From: Nonomuraea endophytica
GTDB taxonomy: Bacteria; Actinomycetota; Actinomycetes; Streptosporangiales; Streptosporangiaceae
NCBI RefSeq assembly: GCF_014203235.1
Contig: NZ_JACHIN010000002.1
Span: 179,245-243,244 of the forward strand
Direction: 5' to 3'
DNA: 64,000 nt
In this document: positions 25,621 through 33,363 of the stretch, piece after piece
Layout: every line of letters begins with the position of its first letter
Numbering within the stretch: the stretch's first letter is position 1
The notes under the pieces: generated by a model
What the model saw: only the letters and a program-made list of their open reading frames with translations
Told to the model about the DNA's origin: nothing
Database searches by the model: none
Made by a program: the position numbers and the translations under genes

Positions 25621-26042
25621 TGACGGAACCCATGGCGGCGCTCCTGCAGCAGCAACTGTCCAAGGGCGACCCGCAGCTGGCCCAGCTCGCCCAGTTCCTC
25701 ACCCGGCGAGAGGAGCAGCTCACCAGGGAACTCGCCGACGAGGAGGCTGAGCGCGCCCTCGCGCTCAGCAGGGAGGCATCCTCCCTGCGCCGTCTCATGG
25801 ACGAGATGTCCGCCCGCGTCGACACGCTCCAGCACCGCCTCGACGAGTTGGCGGGCGCGCTGGGAGCGTGCCCGGGATGCTGGGGTACCGACCCCGATTG
25901 CCGCTACTGCCGCGGGCACGGGCGTCCCGGCCAGTTGCCGCCCGACAAAGTGGCGTTCGACCAGCTCGTTCTTCCCGCCGTCAGGACCCACACCGTCCTG
26001 AGCCGGCGATCTCACCCACGGCAGACAGGGAGCGAGACGTGA
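25620..26042 (+). CDS. Coiled-coil protein with half a DnaJ-type zinc finger
   Basis: 140 residues. Residues 20-80 are a strong coiled coil (REEQLTRELADEEAERALAL, LMDEMSARVDTLQHRLDELA). Residues 85-105 read CPGCWGTDPDCRYCRGHGRP, a C-x-x-C-x-G ... C-x-x-C-x-G-x-G arrangement like one half of the DnaJ cysteine-rich zinc module. The tail is unstructured. The start overlaps the stop of the preceding gene (TGATG) and the end overlaps the next GTG by 4 bases, so the three are translationally coupled. It may be an assembly or chaperone-like factor for its neighbours; this is inference. No named family is known to me. Confidence 0.75.
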   Translation: MTEPMAALLQQQLSKGDPQLAQLAQFLTRREEQLTRELADEEAERALALSREASSLRRLMDEMSARVDTLQHRLDELAGALGACPGCWGTDPDCRYCRGHGRPGQLPPDKVAFDQLVLPAVRTHTVLSRRSHPRQTGSET

Positions 26043-26605
26043 CATCCGCCTACTTCGAAGAACTGGAAGCGCTGCTCGACGACGCCGAGTCGGAGGACTT
26101 CGACGAACGTACGCGCCGCCCGCCGGCCACCGTTCGCACGCCGCCCAGGCAGAGCAGCTTCGTCCAGCGGTCGGCGCCGTCGGCGGCCAGCCAGTCGCAG
26201 GTCCAGGCCGCCGCGCGCAACCTCGACTCGAAGATCGAGACACTGAGCACCGCGGTGCGGGCCCTGGAGACGCGGACCGACGCGCTCACGACGGCCCAGG
26301 ACAGGCAGACCGCCCTCCTGCGCAGGGAGGTCGCGGGCCGGCGCAAGGCCGCCGACGGCCTGCGTACCGACCTTCAGCAGACCAAGATGCTGGCCGTGTT
26401 GCTGCCCATGCTCACCCAGCAGGCCGTCGAGTCCACCGACGACAACGGCCGCCCCGTCAGGGTTCTCACGCAGTCGCAGAACCCGCTCACGATGATCCTG
26501 CCGTTGCTGCTGCTCACCCAGCCGCCCTCGGGCGCCGACGGGAACAAGGGCGCCTTCGGCGACCCGACCATGCTGATTCTGCTGCTGACAGCGTTCAACC
26601 GCTGA
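26039..26605 (+). CDS. Uncharacterised coiled-coil operon protein
   Basis: 188 residues from GTG 26039, overlapping the previous stop by 4 bases (GTGA). The N-terminus is acidic (AYFEELEALLDDAESEDFDE), followed by a basic Pro-rich linker. A coiled coil spans about 60-120 (QVQAAARNLDSKIETLSTAV, TAQDRQTALLRREVAGRRKA). Two hydrophobic stretches follow: MLAVLLPMLTQQAVE, then PLTMILPLLLLTQPPSG and TMLILLLTAF at the very end. The hydrophobic ends suggest oligomerisation or membrane contact. No signal peptide and no recognised family. It is part of the tightly packed set that leads into the PASTA protein and the subtilisin-like protein. Confidence 0.7.
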   Translation: MTSAYFEELEALLDDAESEDFDERTRRPPATVRTPPRQSSFVQRSAPSAASQSQVQAAARNLDSKIETLSTAVRALETRTDALTTAQDRQTALLRREVAGRRKAADGLRTDLQQTKMLAVLLPMLTQQAVESTDDNGRPVRVLTQSQNPLTMILPLLLLTQPPSGADGNKGAFGDPTMLILLLTAFNR

Positions 26606-26620
26606 GAGGGGGCGGCGACC

Positions 26621-27082
26621 ATGCAGGGACTCGTCATCGGAGGCGCCCCCGGCCAGACCGCCGCGGTCCAGGTCGGCGTCCCCAACGTCATCGGCAAGAG
26701 CCGCGCGGACGCGGAAGCCGACCTCGGGCAACTGGGTCTCAGGGCACGGGTCGAGGAGATCGAAGCGATCGGCCCGGTCGGCACCGTCTACGCCCAGGAT
26801 CCGATGCCGCCGGCCAGGCGGGCGAAGGGCTTCGCGGTGCTGCTCCACATCGTCAGGGCCGTGCCTGGGCCGCCCCCCGACCTGTCGGCCAAGCTCGACG
26901 CGCTCAAGGCGGTGGTGGACAAGGTCGACTCCGCGCTGACGGCACTCACCGCTACGGCCGGCGGGCTGGAGACCGACACGGCCGCGGGAACTCGGCACGG
27001 GCAGGTGACCACCGCACTTCAGCAGATCAGCGACAAGCTCGACAGGCTTACGAAGATCACTCCGACGAAGAAGCGCACGTAG
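26621..27082 (+). CDS. Cytoplasmic PASTA-domain protein
   Basis: 153 residues, GAGAGGGGG upstream of the ATG. Residues 18-80 form one PASTA unit: VGVPNVIGKSRADAEADLGQ, LGLRARVEEI, GTVYAQDPMPPARRAKGFAV and VLLHIV, with the V-P-x-V-x-G start and the Q-x-P turn. Residues 88-150 are helical and probably coiled (DLSAKLDALKAVVDKVDSAL, VTTALQQISDKLDRLTKI). There is no signal peptide or membrane helix, unusual for a PASTA domain, which usually faces the cell wall. Eight bases separate it from the large hydrolase gene. A role in binding cell-wall fragments or docking the hydrolase is plausible but unproven. Confidence 0.8.
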   Translation: MQGLVIGGAPGQTAAVQVGVPNVIGKSRADAEADLGQLGLRARVEEIEAIGPVGTVYAQDPMPPARRAKGFAVLLHIVRAVPGPPPDLSAKLDALKAVVDKVDSALTALTATAGGLETDTAAGTRHGQVTTALQQISDKLDRLTKITPTKKRT

Positions 27083-27090
27083 GGCCGGCC

Positions 27091-30000
27091 GTGGATCCGG
27101 CCCTCAGCAAGCTGGTGTCGGGCGGCGCGGCCGACGACGAGGTACGCGTGCTGATCCGCCTGCGGGACCCGGCCAGAACCCCGGATCTGGCCAGGATCGT
27201 CAGCCGGTTCGGAGACGTCGTCACGGCCCGGGTCCCGCGCGGCTCGATCACCCGCTTGTGGGCCGATGACACCACGTGGTCGGTCAAGGCTCCGCACGCC
27301 TACGCGCCGGAGGTGGAGTCGCTCACCGAGGAGGGGCCCGGAGCTGCCACAACCACCGTGCCGACGGCCTACACCGGGCACGGGGTTGTCCTGGGAGTCG
27401 CCGACTGGGGGTGCGACTTCGCCCATCCCGACCTCAGAAACGCCGACGGCACCACACGTCTCCTGGCCCTCTGGGACCAGCGGCCGGCCGCTCCAGGCGG
27501 CGCCCAGCCCTACGGGTACGGCCGGATCCACGACGCCGACCGGATCAACGCCGCGCTCGCCCGGCCCGACCCCTACCGTGCGCTGGGCTATCACCCCGCC
27601 GACTTCGACTACGGGGCGGGGGCGCACGGGTCTCACACCATCAGCCTCGCCGCCGGGAACGGCCGGGGTGGCGGGCCGCGCGGTGTCGCTCCCTCCGCCG
27701 CGCTCGTCTTCGTCAACCTGAGGAAGGGGGAAACCCGCCCGCTGGGTGACTCGGTCGAACTTCTGGAGTCGATCGACTTCATCCACCGCATCGCCGGCCG
27801 CCCCTGCGTCATCAGCCTCAGCCTTGGCCGTCACGCCGGCGAGCACACCGGTTGCACGCTGGTCGAAAGGGCCATGGACCACCTGCTCGCCGTCACACCC
27901 GGCCTGGCGATCGTGCAGAGCTGCGGCAACTACTACCAGCGGCGGGCTCACGCCTCGTGGCTCCTGCGCCGGGGAGAAACGCGCAGCTTCGCCGTACGGG
28001 CGGATTCCGCCGACCGGACGACCAACGAGGTCGACATCTGGTACGAGGGCCGTGACACGCTAACCGTCGAAGTCACCGCTCCGGACGGATCGCAGCGATG
28101 CGTCGTACGGCAGGGCGAACAGGCCACGCTCACCGCGGAAGACCGGCAGATCGCACGTGTCTACCACCGGGCCTGCGACCCCAACAACGGCGATCACCAA
28201 TGCGCGGTCTTCCTCGAGCCCCACGCGGGAGAAGGGGACTGGACGATCGCGCTGCACGCCGAGGACGTGGTCGACGGCAGGGTTCACGCGTGGATCGAGC
28301 GGGATGGCGGCTGCCGGAGCTGCCAATCCCACTTCGACCGGGAAGACAGCGACCCGCGCACCACGACGGGCTCGATCGCCAACGGCTTCCGGACGATCGT
28401 GGTCGGCGCCTACGACGCGCTGCAGAGCGACCGCCCCAGGGCGCCGTTCAGCTCGGTCGGCCCCACCCGCGACCATCGCGACAAACCAGACCTGGTCGCG
28501 CCGGGTGTCCAGGTGCTCGGCGCGAGATCCCAGCCCCGCGACGGCGACCGGAACTCGTTGTACGTCGGGATGTCGGGCACGTCCATGGCCGCGCCGCAGG
28601 TCGCCGGGGCCGTGGCCCTGCTGTTCGAGGCGGCCGGGAGGCTTCTGCCCATCGACGAGACCAGAAGACTCCTGCTCGCCGGCTGTGACCCACCCAGCAA
28701 AGACACCCAGGGGCTGGGCAGCGGATACCTCAACGTGGAGCAGTCGCTCGCACACCTCTTCGCACAGGAGCCGACAGTGAACCCCATCCCTTCCGGTCTC
28801 GGCGCGGCCGATCTCTTCGACGCCTATGCGGTACGAAGGAGCGGACCCGGGAACTTCGACGTCATCGGCGCACCCCGGGAACCCCTCCAGGTTCCTCTCC
28901 GGGCCGGCGATCTCGTGATCACCAGCCCGCGCGGGATCCCCTACGCTTCGGTGTCGGTTCTGGCGGGGCCCGATGTGCTCACGCATCCGCAGGCGGGCCG
29001 CGGCCGGCCGCCTGGGCGATACGTCGCGGTGCTCGATGGCCCGGCCAGGCTGGTCGCCGATCTGGGCGGGACGCTGCTGCCGTACACCCTCATCTTGCGC
29101 TCGCGCGAGGACGCCGAGAGCGAGCCCGGACTGTGGGTCCCCCGCGCCGAACGGGTCCCGCACGCCAAGAGCGCCGGGCTGAGCCATGTCCGCACCGCGC
29201 CATGGCGCCTGGTCATGCACACCATCGAGGCCGAGCCGTCCGTCGACGGCTTCCGCGCCATGGTGGCCAGACACCCCAGCCCCGCGCACCTGTGGGCCAT
29301 GCCGTCGGCCGACCTGCTCCTGCAGGTCATCCCGCTCGACCGGGCGGCCTACGCGCTCAAGCACCCGAGCGGCACGGTCGAGACCAACCGTTCGCGCGCG
29401 GTCCAGGTGGAGATCTGGGGGAACGCCGCGAACATGGCCAACGCCCCTCGCGAGACGCTCGACTGGCTCGCCGAACGGGTCCTGCGTCCGGTGGCCGAGC
29501 TCGTGCCGCTCAACCTGCTCAACGTCAAAGCCACCGGCGGGCGGGAGTGCTACGGCGCGAGGGCGGCCTGCCGCATGTCCGACGCTGAGTGGGCGGCCTT
29601 CGACGGCGTCTGTGGTCACCAGCACGTCCCGAACAACAGCCACTGGGACCCCGGACGGCTGGACCTCGGCTACCTGGCCCGGCGAGCCGGATCCCCGGCC
29701 GCCGAGGCAGAAACCGTCGACGACGCCGAGCGGACGACGGCCAGCGCCGCCGCCAGACTCGAGTGGCTGGACCTGTCCACCACGACCGGTGGCGACGGTG
29801 CCGCGCACCTGTACTACCTGGCCTCCGGCCCGCCGGGCGGCGGCGGCTCGACGTTCCGGCTGCGCGTCACCAACACCAACACCGTCAGCAACTTCAGGAA
29901 CCCGCGGCTCAAGGTCCGGCTGCTCGCCGACGATCCGTCGGGCAAACCTGTGGTGATCCCCCTGGGCGGCCAAGGGGACAAGCCATGGAAAATCATCAGA

Positions 30001-30786
30001 AGCGAGGAGGTGCCCGACGAGAGTTCACGAGTGATCGAGCTCGAACTCGACCGGGCGACCCGATGGAAGGCCTACGACCCCGACTCGCCCCGGCGCTGGA
30101 TCGAGGTCGAGTACCACTGGTACGAGGGTGGCCTGGGCGGCTACGTCGCCCACTACACCGCCACCCGGCTCAGCTTCTTCCTGGTCGCACCCTTCGAGCT
30201 GCTGGCAGGCCGCAAACGTTTCGTCGAGGATCGGCCGCTGGACGACCCCGCCCAGTACCGCGGGTACTGGCGACTGCTGTGGGCCAACGCCGACCCGCGG
30301 CCCGCGACCTACACCCTCTCCATCGAGGCCTCCGCGTCCCTCGCCCGATCCGGCGAGATCTCCGTCACCACCGCCACGACCCTGACAAGAGCGAAAGAAG
30401 AGTCACACACCATCACGGACACCGCCGAACTGTCGGCGGGATTCAGCGTGCAGTCCATGCTCACCCTCGGCCAGAAGTTCGGAACCTCGGTCAGCAGCGG
30501 CGTTCGCTGGAACGAAACGCTGGCCAAGGCGCTCACGACGGTGGCATCCCGCAGCCGGACCTTCACCCAAGGCCACACCGAACGCTTCCAGACCTCCGGA
30601 ACCATCCCGGCCGCACCGCCCGGGCGCGAGCAAGTCCTGTACGCGTACCCGATCCTCGGCCTGTACGAGGTGCCGGTCGTCATCTACGGCGGCGCCAACG
30701 GCCTCGGCCAGGCGACCACGCGGAAGACGGACGTCGTCCCGGTCGTCTGGCTCAGAGGTTGGGGGGCCAAGGTGGAACTTCTGTAG
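27091..30786 (+). CDS. Giant subtilisin-amidase_2-like-pore-forming-like fusion protein
   Basis: 1231 residues from GTG 27091, with no signal peptide. (1) Residues 1-80: I9-prodomain-like (VRVLIRLRDPARTPDLARIV). (2) 95-560: a complete S8 subtilase with Asp105 (GVADWGCDF), His179 (GAHGSHTISLAAG), oxyanion Asn280 (SCGNYY) and Ser498 (GMSGTSMAAP). (3) About 596-673: a strand-rich module, LRAGDLVITSPRG to LLPYTLILRSRED. (4) About 700-870: an amidase_2/PGRP-like domain, RLVMHTIEAEPS with His710, QVEIWGNAANM, and GHQHVPNNSHWDPGRLDLG with His843/845/851 and Asp853, likely zinc ligands. (5) 880-1060: an Ig-like beta region. (6) 1070-1215: alternating Ser/Thr-rich strands (SGEISVTTATTLTRAK, SGTIPAAPPGREQVLYAYP) resembling aerolysin/ETX-MTX2 modules. 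Parts 1, 2 and 4 are recognised with good confidence; parts 3 and 6 are tentative. It could cut protein, peptidoglycan and perhaps membranes. Delivery without a signal implies lysis, an injection device or intracellular use. Confidence 0.85.
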   Translation: MDPALSKLVSGGAADDEVRVLIRLRDPARTPDLARIVSRFGDVVTARVPRGSITRLWADDTTWSVKAPHAYAPEVESLTEEGPGAATTTVPTAYTGHGVVLGVADWGCDFAHPDLRNADGTTRLLALWDQRPAAPGGAQPYGYGRIHDADRINAALARPDPYRALGYHPADFDYGAGAHGSHTISLAAGNGRGGGPRGVAPSAALVFVNLRKGETRPLGDSVELLESIDFIHRIAGRPCVISLSLGRHAGEHTGCTLVERAMDHLLAVTPGLAIVQSCGNYYQRRAHASWLLRRGETRSFAVRADSADRTTNEVDIWYEGRDTLTVEVTAPDGSQRCVVRQGEQATLTAEDRQIARVYHRACDPNNGDHQCAVFLEPHAGEGDWTIALHAEDVVDGRVHAWIERDGGCRSCQSHFDREDSDPRTTTGSIANGFRTIVVGAYDALQSDRPRAPFSSVGPTRDHRDKPDLVAPGVQVLGARSQPRDGDRNSLYVGMSGTSMAAPQVAGAVALLFEAAGRLLPIDETRRLLLAGCDPPSKDTQGLGSGYLNVEQSLAHLFAQEPTVNPIPSGLGAADLFDAYAVRRSGPGNFDVIGAPREPLQVPLRAGDLVITSPRGIPYASVSVLAGPDVLTHPQAGRGRPPGRYVAVLDGPARLVADLGGTLLPYTLILRSREDAESEPGLWVPRAERVPHAKSAGLSHVRTAPWRLVMHTIEAEPSVDGFRAMVARHPSPAHLWAMPSADLLLQVIPLDRAAYALKHPSGTVETNRSRAVQVEIWGNAANMANAPRETLDWLAERVLRPVAELVPLNLLNVKATGGRECYGARAACRMSDAEWAAFDGVCGHQHVPNNSHWDPGRLDLGYLARRAGSPAAEAETVDDAERTTASAAARLEWLDLSTTTGGDGAAHLYYLASGPPGGGGSTFRLRVTNTNTVSNFRNPRLKVRLLADDPSGKPVVIPLGGQGDKPWKIIRSEEVPDESSRVIELELDRATRWKAYDPDSPRRWIEVEYHWYEGGLGGYVAHYTATRLSFFLVAPFELLAGRKRFVEDRPLDDPAQYRGYWRLLWANADPRPATYTLSIEASASLARSGEISVTTATTLTRAKEESHTITDTAELSAGFSVQSMLTLGQKFGTSVSSGVRWNETLAKALTTVASRSRTFTQGHTERFQTSGTIPAAPPGREQVLYAYPILGLYEVPVVIYGGANGLGQATTRKTDVVPVVWLRGWGAKVELL

Positions 30787-30914
30787 CCCGCGGCTCAGAG
30801 CATGGTGTCCTGCCGGGGTGATCTGAGTTCGAACGCGCGAACGATGCTCGCGACCTGGGCTATCGCGGCGACAACGGCGATGGCAAGATCGGGTTACTCG
30901 TCGCCGTCCTCTGG

Positions 30915-31166
30915 GTGAGCGCGGCCTGGCTGGTCGTGCTGCGGTTGAAGGACGTACCGCTGCCGATGCTGACCGCCTGTGGCCTGCTGCTGTCGTGGGC
31001 GCGGCCATGTACCGCATGCTCATCAACCCGGGCACCAGCCGACCCCGCGTACCTGGAGGCCGTCATCCACCAAGCCGACCGGCTACTGCGCCCCGCCCCT
31101 CAACAAGAAGGACCAGACGACTACGCACTCCCGAGCCAGAGTGGCCTCGATAAAATGGCCCGGTGA
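30915..31166 (+). CDS. Possible small membrane protein, perhaps frame-damaged
   Basis: A plus-strand frame continuous from about 30825 contains one clear membrane helix, KIGLLVAVLWVSAAWLVVLR, and continues PLPMLTACGLLLSW. GTG 30915 is the nearest start, but it cuts through the helix, so the real start may be lost. The second half (ADPAYLEAVIHQADRLLRPA) looks natural. The stop overlaps the start of the HAD hydrolase gene by 4 bases. No ribosome site is seen and no family is recognised. Could be a relic. Confidence 0.3.
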   Translation: MSAAWLVVLRLKDVPLPMLTACGLLLSWARPCTACSSTRAPADPAYLEAVIHQADRLLRPAPQQEGPDDYALPSQSGLDKMAR

Positions 31167-31744
31167 TTCTGGCTCTTCCCTCCGGCGAGTTCGACGCCTA
31201 CCTCTTCGACTGCGACGGGACCATCGCCGATTCCATGCCGCTGCGCTTTCTCGCCTGGCGGCAGGCGTTGGGCGAGTGGGGATGTGAGCTATCCGAGGAA
31301 CTGTTCTACGCGTGGGCCGGTCGGACGGTGGCCGACATCCTCACCGACCTCAACGCGAGTCAGGGGCTGGCCATGCCGGTGCCGGCCGTCGCCCGGCGCG
31401 GTGAGGAACTGTGCCAGGAAATGCTGCCCCAGCTGACCGCAGTTCCCGGCGTGCTCGAACACATCGAAGCTGAATTCGGACGCATCCCGTTCGCTGTCGT
31501 GTCTGGCAGCAGTCGTGAATCGGTGACGGCGACGCTGACCGCCCTGGCACTGCTCGACAAATTCGAGGTAATGGTCTGCGCCGGCGATTATGCGCGGGCC
31601 AAACCCGCCCCGGATCCGTTTCTGCTGGCAGCCCGGCAATTGGGCGTCGACCCGAAGCGCTGCCTGGTTTTTGAGGACGCCGACAACGGAATTCAAGCTG
31701 CTGAGGCCGCCGGCATGGCCTGGGTCCGCGTTCCCCCGCCATGA
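31163..31744 (+). CDS. HAD-superfamily phosphatase (beta-phosphoglucomutase-like)
   Basis: 193 residues from GTG 31163. All four HAD motifs are visible: motif I FDAYLFDCDGTIADSMPLR (nucleophile Asp and acid Asp), motif II AVVSGSSRES, motif III Lys in ARAKPAPDPFLLAARQLG, and motif IV CLVFEDADNGIQAAEAAGM. A helical cap (type C1) lies between motifs I and II, with LSEELFYAWAGRTVADIL. Motif order and cap place it with the YqaB/beta-phosphoglucomutase/phosphatase subgroup: a small cytoplasmic sugar-phosphate phosphatase or mutase. It ends in a hairpin shared with the convergent XRE gene. Confidence 0.9.
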   Translation: MILALPSGEFDAYLFDCDGTIADSMPLRFLAWRQALGEWGCELSEELFYAWAGRTVADILTDLNASQGLAMPVPAVARRGEELCQEMLPQLTAVPGVLEHIEAEFGRIPFAVVSGSSRESVTATLTALALLDKFEVMVCAGDYARAKPAPDPFLLAARQLGVDPKRCLVFEDADNGIQAAEAAGMAWVRVPPP

Positions 31745-31746
31745 AT

Positions 31747-31764
31747 CCCTGCCCTCAGGCAGGG
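31747..31764. terminator. Bidirectional hairpin terminator
   Basis: CCCTGCC (31747-31753) and GGCAGGG (31758-31764) form a 7-base stem with a 4-base loop between the convergent HAD and XRE genes. It overlaps the last codons of the XRE gene. There is no T-run, as is common in actinomycetes. Confidence 0.5.
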
Positions 31765-32534
31765 GACGGTTTCGGGTGCTGCACGATGGAGGAGGTGCAG
31801 CGGACGACGCCGATCCCGGAGACGGCGCGGCCGTCATTGTCCTTCCAGAGCTCGAAGTTGTAGCGGCCCGGCCGCAGTCCGGTCCAGGTGTGAACCTGCC
31901 AGGAATTGCACTCGAAGCGGGCGGACGCGCCGCCGGGCCGTAACGCGATCCAGTACTCGATCATCCCGGTGGGGCAGGAGAAGTTCGCCCAGATCTCCAG
32001 GTCGCCCTCGGTGTGCTGCGTCCACTCGCGAGAGGTCACCTGCTTGAACATGTTCGTGACCTTCCAGGGGAAGCCGTTGGCAGGCGATACCGAGGGAGAG
32101 GCCGAGGCGGGAGTGGCGGCCGCAGGACCCGGCTCCCGGCTGGAGAACCAGAGGTATCCGACACCCCCGGCGATGATCACAACGGCGAGCGCGGCGGCCA
32201 GCGGGACCCGCCAGGACGCACGCCGCACCGACTCGCCGGCAGGTTCTGCTGGAAGCTCCACCGCTGATCCCGGCTCCCCGGCGATCACGCGCCACCGCGC
32301 CTCCCAGACATCCGGATCCCCGCCACAGGCCGCGACATACGATCGGACGAAGTCCAGCGGCGGCAACTCCGCCGGATTCAGCCGCCGGGAAATCGTGCTG
32401 GAGTGGTAGCGCATCCGCTGCCCGACCTCCTGCAGCGACATCTCGCCGCGTAGCCGGCGCAGATCGTCGACGAATTCCGCAATGGGACCCGTCTCCCGGT
32501 CGATCGGCTGATCCTTACGTCCACCTCGCGACAT
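31755..32534 (-). CDS. Membrane-anchored XRE-type HTH protein with extracytoplasmic domain
   Basis: 259 residues. Residues 15-80 are an XRE-like helix-turn-helix: DDLRRLRGEMSLQEVGQRM, RYHSSTISRRLNPAELPPL and FVRSYVAACGGDPDVWEARW. A linker leads to a single membrane helix near 108-130 (VPLAAALAVVIIAGGVGYLW). The outer part has a Pro/Ala/Ser stalk and a domain from about 155 with two Cys pairs (NFSCPTGMIEYWIAL, FECNSWQVHTWTGLRPGRYN, VRCTSS). This layout (cytoplasmic HTH, one helix, outer sensor) is common in actinomycete RodZ-like or one-component regulators. It is divergent from the small secreted protein at 32657 and may control it (inference). Confidence 0.8.
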   Translation of the reverse strand: MSRGGRKDQPIDRETGPIAEFVDDLRRLRGEMSLQEVGQRMRYHSSTISRRLNPAELPPLDFVRSYVAACGGDPDVWEARWRVIAGEPGSAVELPAEPAGESVRRASWRVPLAAALAVVIIAGGVGYLWFSSREPGPAAATPASASPSVSPANGFPWKVTNMFKQVTSREWTQHTEGDLEIWANFSCPTGMIEYWIALRPGGASARFECNSWQVHTWTGLRPGRYNFELWKDNDGRAVSGIGVVRCTSSIVQHPKPSPA

Positions 32535-32656
32535 GGCCCGCTCCGGATTGTTGCGGTTGTTGCTGCTATTGATGCGTAGCCCAGAAGCGATGACAAGAGC
32601 AATCAGTTATGGCGAGCTAGCACTGTCCTCCAACTCCCGACCAAAGGAGATGACAG

Positions 32657-33070
32657 ATGTCAGGCCGAATCCGGAAGCTGCTGGCCACCCTCGCCATCGT
32701 CGCGGCCACTCTGGCCGTCATACCGGCGGGGGCGTCCGCCGACAGCGTCATGCACCGGGACATCTATTCCTACGCGGGCGGCTACAAGGTCAACCTCTCG
32801 ATCTTCGGCAACGCCGGCCAGGCACGGGGCATGTGCACCATCACCAACTTGCCGGAATCGATGATCATCCGCGCCTGCCAGCTCCTCCGCAGCACCTCCG
32901 GCGGCGCCGGCACGGAAAGCGGCAACGGCTGGCAGAGGCACTTCCCGAGGGCCTACTCCAGGACGCTCGGGCTGGCCTGCGGCACCTTCTACCGGGTCTT
33001 CATCCGCTTCCAGGCCGTGAGCGCCAGCGCACCGTCCACCGCCTACGGGAACTGGTGGCGTCCCTGCTAA
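32657..33070 (+). CDS. Small secreted disulfide protein
   Basis: 137 residues, AAAGGAG upstream of the ATG. The signal peptide is KLLATLAIVAATLAVIPAGA up to SADS. The mature part of about 108 residues has four Cys (RGMCTITNL, IRACQLL, LACGTFY and the C-terminal RPC), and a Tyr/Arg-rich character (DIYSYAGGYKVNLSIFG). Gene size, Cys count and strong terminator suggest an abundant exported factor. Family unknown. It is transcribed away from the membrane-anchored XRE protein and terminated by a long hairpin. Confidence 0.75.
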   Translation: MSGRIRKLLATLAIVAATLAVIPAGASADSVMHRDIYSYAGGYKVNLSIFGNAGQARGMCTITNLPESMIIRACQLLRSTSGGAGTESGNGWQRHFPRAYSRTLGLACGTFYRVFIRFQAVSASAPSTAYGNWWRPC

Positions 33071-33073
33071 GTC

Positions 33074-33124
33074 ACCGACGCCACCAACTGGGAGAGATCT
33101 TTCCAGTTGGTGGCGAACGTCGGT
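33074..33124 (+). terminator. Strong hairpin terminator after the small secreted protein
   Basis: CCACCAACTGG (33081-33091) pairs with CCAGTTGGTGG (33103-33113), and an outer ACCGACG / CGTCGGT pair (33074-33080 and 33118-33124) extends the stem with a 4-base bulge. The stem starts three bases after the stop codon. Confidence 0.75.
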
Positions 33125-33363
33125 CCAGCAAAACGTCAATCCGTTGGCGGCGGCGTTTCGCAAGAGGTGATCTTGTCCGGAGAGACGGGCACCGTCGAAC
33201 CACAGCCCGGAGCCGGCGCGCGGATGACGGCGTAGTGGATGGGCGACCGCGTGGCAGTCGACACGGCCTGGATACATGTGGTGCTCAGGATGGCCGGAGT
33301 ACGCCTGCCGGCGTGCCTCGCGTGCCGCAGGGCGCGCGGGCAGGACCACCGAAGGGGGCGCCG

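Noticed and set aside
30820..30850. tRNA-like GTTCGAAC motif
   Set aside because: No acceptor stem or anticodon arm could be drawn around it; it is just a short inverted repeat near the end of the giant gene.
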